DNA of 64,000 bases from Zhengitettix transpicula. Its lineage: Eukaryota; Arthropoda; Insecta; Orthoptera; Tetrigidae. The DNA lies in NCBI GenBank assembly GCA_037074705.1, contig CM073590.1, forward strand, positions 218,642,746 to 218,706,745. Reading direction: 5' to 3'. The position numbers and the translations under genes are program-made. The first letter of the stretch is position 1; each line of letters begins with the position of its first letter. The notes under the pieces were generated by a model. The model was not told the origin of the DNA and ran no database searches. It saw nothing but the letters and a program-made list of their open reading frames with translations. Positions 59,735 through 64,000 of this stretch are shown here, piece by piece.

Positions 59735-60918
59735 TGTAATAATTAAATATGATGGGCTTTTAAATGAAAATTATAGACTTTAAAACAAACAACATTTATT
59801 TAAACAATTCTTGAAACATTATACAATTTAATAAAAAAACATACATCTCTTTCTCTCATGGGTCTTTACTGGGTTTGATAACGGACAGAACACTTAAATA
59901 ATCAAAGAACCCAACATTTATCTTTAAATTAAACAGAAATATTTAATCGTCTAGACATCGACGAAACTTATGAACGAACTTATTCTACAGATTGATTCTA
60001 AATTTAAAAGAGTTTATTTTATTAACAAAAAGAAGAGAACGATATCTGACTGTATCTTTTAATTCCGTTTACACATATTAATACCATAAGTTTCAACTCA
60101 CGAGTACACAGGAACATTTGACTCGTTCATTACACACACACTTTATAGACTGGACGTTTACACACTGACTCTAACACATATTATTGGTTCGACGATAGCT
60201 GATTCTCCATACTCGGTGTGAAGGACATCACACTTGCTCGTGCTGAAACTACTCGACGCTGGATGCTGTGTCCTGGTCTCCTACCATCGAAGACAGTGGT
60301 CAAATTTTGATATTACTATAGATTGAACTTCTGCATACAAAAATGTTTATCGTTGACCTAAATTTTCTATTTCTCTCACAGGCTGCAAATTTTCTCCATA
60401 CTGGGTGCTCACAGCTCCCCCTCCGCTCTGACACTCAACTCCAACTAACTCCAACCCTCGACTAACTTCCAAAATCTTATCTGCTCTTTATATATGACCG
60501 TCCCTTCTCTCTTCTTTTGTCCCAAAACTACGTCGCAACTGCTCATTGACAGTCTCTCCATTATCCAGAGATTTACACTCTGCAGCTTATGCTCCCCAGC
60601 TAGCACATATATAGCCGCTCTGTCTTGTCACATCGAGACAGGACCCGTAATTACTTTGCACTTGTATCTTCACCCCCACATATGCGCTGTTCCAAAATTC
60701 TTCAGGCCGCCAAACTGCCCCTTGATCCTAAGTCAACATTGCCACTTCCTGTGACGGCCAAGACACAATGTCTTTCCTAAACCGATTTATCTTGCGACAG
60801 GCCACCCGCGCATGTGCCTTGCCCTGACTCCTTCATACAGATTCTAAGTACACATTGCCACTTCCTGTGACGGCCAAGACCATTAATCCGAAACAATGCA
60901 TTCCCTCAATGCATTACA
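59735..60918 (-). mobile_element. LTR retrotransposon long terminal repeat, 1184 bp
   Basis: On the minus strand it starts TGTAATGCATTG and ends AATTATTACA, giving a perfect 6-bp inverted end (TGTAAT/ATTACA) with the canonical TG...CA. It contains TATATAAAGAGC, a plausible promoter, and AATAAAATAAAC, a poly(A) signal, in the right order. A GGCCGTCACAGGAAGTGGCA block occurs twice near the 5' end, about 113 bp apart. A fragment of the same LTR lies at 6975-7292. No second LTR or intact internal region is in the window. Confidence 0.7.
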
Positions 60919-62335
60919 ATACATATAAAGTTTGGGGAATTATCGATCGTTTTTGGAAGTAGTTTTGAGTAGGGAGAGAAGTCTAATTTCTCCCTCGGAA
61001 GTTGTGATGTCATGGCTTTAGCGTCAAGTGTGACGTCGTGAAAGCGTAGTCGATTTAAGATGTGAGGTGATTAAACGCACGTGGTCTTCTCCTTGTCATT
61101 ATTTTCCTCCTGGTTCCCTTCACTAAAGTTAACTGGAACTCATTCTGCTTTCATTAATTTTAAGTGATAAATTAAATTTAAAATTTAGTCCGTCGAATTT
61201 TATTTTCAAGTGGAATGTATTGGTAGGCATTTATTTATTTGTAGGTACTACTGACCCATTATGTATATAGAATATTAGCTTGTGAACATAAGCTTATAGG
61301 TAGAGCCAAGAAGTAACTAAAATATAATAAAAAATTGGTCCTTATAAATCCACAAATACAATCCGAGTCTTACATATCCTATGATTAACATAATTTGTTA
61401 ATAAATTTTTGTGTCAAAAGCTGAGAACTGAAAAAAGTGTATTTATACCATTACGAAAGACGTATAATGGTAGAAAATAATATATGACAGCATTAAATCA
61501 TATTAAAATGGTACTAATCAAAGTAATTAAAATTAATTATAATTATAAGTACAATTAATTTGTTCATAACTCTGGAATTTTATACAAGAAAAACATTAAA
61601 GTTTCAATGGTGTTACTTAGACACAAAATTTGTTGTAAAATTTTGTTCAGGGCTGAGGGCGCAAAATGTTCAAATGTTGCTGACGGCAAGCCATTAGACT
61701 AGAGATTATGAGTGGACACTTTTACTTAAAATACGAATTTACCTGATGTTAGTATAAAATATATTTTTGTGTATCAACAAATCGTGACAGAGTAACTGGC
61801 TACTAAGATATCAAACTAAAGTAAACAAAAAATATATACATACAAATAAACAGTTAATATAACTGTACATTCCGACGTTGTAATGAAACTGTCATATTCT
61901 AAGCATGGGACGAAATATCTCTGATATTTTGCACCAAAAGCCGGGATTTAATCCGAGGTTTGTGACGTTATTTAGAAAACAAAATTATTGAAATTATTTT
62001 ACAGAGTGATGTTATTTTCTGAAAATATTTTGAATTATATGCAGCTAAAATATTCGATATCTAACTTACAAAGGAACGGTGTTGTTCGACTGAAATATAG
62101 TTCCAGGAATATAATTTACGCGAGTTCTATATTTTGTTGTGTTCTAAATCCGAGCTGCCTATTGATTTATAGAGCAAATTTCGTCTAAAAGTTCTTAATT
62201 AACAATTTCTATGCGCAGAGGTGGGTCGTCCAATATGTGGATACACCAATCTAGGTCCGAAAAGAGATACTTTATGCCGCACTAGAACAGAGAACTTCAA
62301 TTTGTAGTAGTGAATTATTGCTGGAACTAGCAACT
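60919..62335. other. AT-rich non-coding
   Basis: No gene or repeat supportable. Confidence 0.4.
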
Positions 62336-62339
62336 CTCG

Positions 62340-62660
62340 CCGTTTAAAGTTGCAGCTCCGATCCCAGGGAACGTGACCGGAATCCCCAAAAACTGCGGCT
62401 GTGGTCGTCGCCCGGAAAGAGTGAAATAAAAGCTATTTCAATAAAGTCGTGATTGCGGTTTCCCCACGCCGACGTCGCTCGGTGATTGTATTTTAATTGC
62501 AGATGGCCACCACCTGCCACGTCAATGTTTTGCTCCATCCCTTTATCCTGACCGCTCACTTTTTCATGTTCTTTCTCTCTCTCCCTCCCTCCCTCTCCCC
62601 CATGCACATGTTTTGTCTACTCGCTTTCCTCTTTTAGGCGAGCCTCTGTTACACTTAGTC
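62340..62660. promoter_or_regulatory. GC-rich block with several transcription-factor-like motifs
   Basis: Between 62340 and 62660 the sequence is GC-rich and mixed, with a Runt-type TGCGGTTT, TTTAATTG (homeodomain-type) and two E-boxes (CAGATG, CACCTG) within about 70 bp, followed by a CT-rich run. It could be a conserved enhancer or promoter. The 87-codon minus frame through it (Glu/Arg/Gly rich) looks compositional. Confidence 0.25.
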
Positions 62661-62979
62661 CCCTCTTGTACTTCTTGCGCAATGGCCGCTGTTAAGTAGA
62701 TTTTCATAGCTTGACTTGTTTTTCTGTAAGACCCCATTAGGGGGCGATACTGGTCGTGGGATAATGGCTCATTGGTTATTAAAGGCAGCATTTAATTCAT
62801 GGCGTAGCTGTTATATAATGTTTGTTTTTGGCCTCACAAACTAAACTGTACATCATACTATATTAACCAAATCAAATATTACCTCTATAATATTTACCTA
62901 CATAATTTCATAAGTCAAATTATAAATTTTTTACTTATAACAACTTTTACAGCTCTACCAAAACATATGATGTTTTATA

Positions 62980-63460
62980 TAACTACCAGCTGGGTATCCG
63001 GCGTTGCACGGGTTGTCATAATTTAACTCAACGACATCAATATCCCCGGATTTGATTACAATTTCGGTGGTTTTGCGTTATTTTTATGTAAAGCCCCTCA
63101 ACCCCCACCTCTAAGGGTGGTCCCCTTCAAGGCCGAAAGTGGTTATACAAAAAAATTATCAAGAAAAATACTATAAAACTCTTTGAGCCCGACAAATATT
63201 TATCCGACGCAAATATCGGCCAATTTAACATGATTAAAAATTTCTACCCGTGACGTGTCTTATCCCCACAGTGTTTTTGCTGCAATTACAGCATTTAGTT
63301 TTTTTGAAACCTCTGCATTATTCCTGACTTTCTCCAGCATTTATTGAGGTTAGGAAGAAATACGTGTACGTAATTTGGTCAAATTACAAACACAAAATGT
63401 GTGTATATTTGTATGTGGAACATACACACAAACAGTCTTTTTAATTTATTAGGAGATATG
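62980..63460 (+). repeat. Interspersed repeat, CCGGCGTTGCTCG type, copy 2
   Basis: It starts ACTACCAGCTGGGTATCCGG and CGTTGCACGGGTTG, and ends ACATACACACAAACAGTC, a T-run and ATTTATTAGGAGAT. Both ends correspond to copy 1 at 6287-6885, but the interior differs, including AAGCCCCTCAACCCCCACCT. Confidence 0.5.
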
Positions 63461-64000
63461 ATTTCTATGTGGATGTATGTAAAAAATTATATAAAGTAAC
63501 AAGTTTTGTTATCAACTTACGATACAACAACGTGGCCAATAAATATATTATTATTCCCGTACAAATGTAAATGTTTTCCTAGTGATTACCAAATAATTTC
63601 ATAGCTGCAAAGCTTCAGGACTATTTTGTTACTTACAAAACTTTAAATGAAGAACCACTTGGAGATTTTTTCAGAAATATTAAAATTTTTTCCTGTTATT
63701 CCCATAAGTAAATTAACTCCGAGAAAACGTTATGAGAAGTTTTGATAGCATGATAAGGAATTTATCGTTTCTTTGATTAAGTAGATATTAAATTAGAATA
63801 AATAAAATGACTTCATGAAACATGAAAGACCGGTTTTCATTAAATGACTTTTATATTTGGAAAGGACCATTGGCCATATTCCAGAAATATTTCAGGCGCA
63901 GTAATATAAAATTGCCAACTTTTCAGGAATCCCGGAGAGTTGTAATTAATACTTGCTGGGAAAAACGGAAATATTTAATATAAATCAGAGTTTGAAAAAA
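63461..64000. other. AT-rich non-coding
   Basis: No supportable feature. Confidence 0.4.

Overview
The window is AT-rich eukaryotic nuclear DNA with one intron-containing gene and a dense, layered set of decayed transposable elements. It looks like an insect genome. The combination of Penelope-like elements, several non-LTR retrotransposons and mariner/hAT relics suggests a large polyneopteran genome such as a cockroach or termite. That placement is an inference from repeat style, not from a marker gene.

The only gene I can assemble with confidence is on the minus strand at about 14.5-22.0 kb. It encodes the mitochondrial ribosome recycling factor (MRRF). Five coding exons with consensus splice sites and matching phases join into a 272-residue protein ending in ELLG. 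A probable non-coding first exon and a DREF-type TATCGATA promoter element lie upstream. Its introns hold a hAT-type MITE, a mariner-type MITE and a Penelope-like terminal fragment. A second candidate gene start, also leftward, lies at 2.28-2.63 kb: a GC box, an inverted CCAAT box and an exon-like segment ending in a consensus donor. Its body would be left of the window.

The most notable content is a family of about fourteen dispersed motifs that follow the linear order of a hammerhead ribozyme core: CUGANGA, a stem, GAAAC, a 30-40 nt spacer and, in most of one subfamily, GUC. One sits just downstream of a decayed GIY-YIG endonuclease coding region (28.47-28.95 kb), which identifies the family as the ends of Penelope-like elements. 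Four copies form compact cassettes of about 105-355 bp bracketed by short inverted arms (9.47, 31.88, 35.22 and 57.41 kb). One copy at 7.63 kb is joined to a tRNA-like sequence.

Other mobile DNA: a roughly 500-bp poly(A)-tailed retroposon family in seven copies (10.6, 12.9, 24.4, 26.3, 40.8, 43.9 and 47.0 kb), one with a perfect 15-bp target-site duplication; four decayed non-LTR retrotransposon reverse-transcriptase regions (22.1-22.6 minus, 23.1-25.5 plus, 36.9-38.2 plus, 47.0-48.6 minus), three of them carrying later insertions; a decayed mariner/Tc1-like transposase (41.3-42.5 kb); a 1184-bp LTR (59.7-60.9 kb) and a fragment of the same LTR (7.0-7.3 kb); a 165-bp foldback element (31.7 kb); a perfect 56-bp palindrome (0.3 kb); and a 521-bp near-identical tandem duplication (53.2-54.2 kb).

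The remaining DNA, including most of 29.9-35.2, 38.2-40.8, 44.1-47.0, 49.4-51.5 and 54.5-57.4 kb, is AT-rich with no supportable gene. Most short open frames there look like chance.
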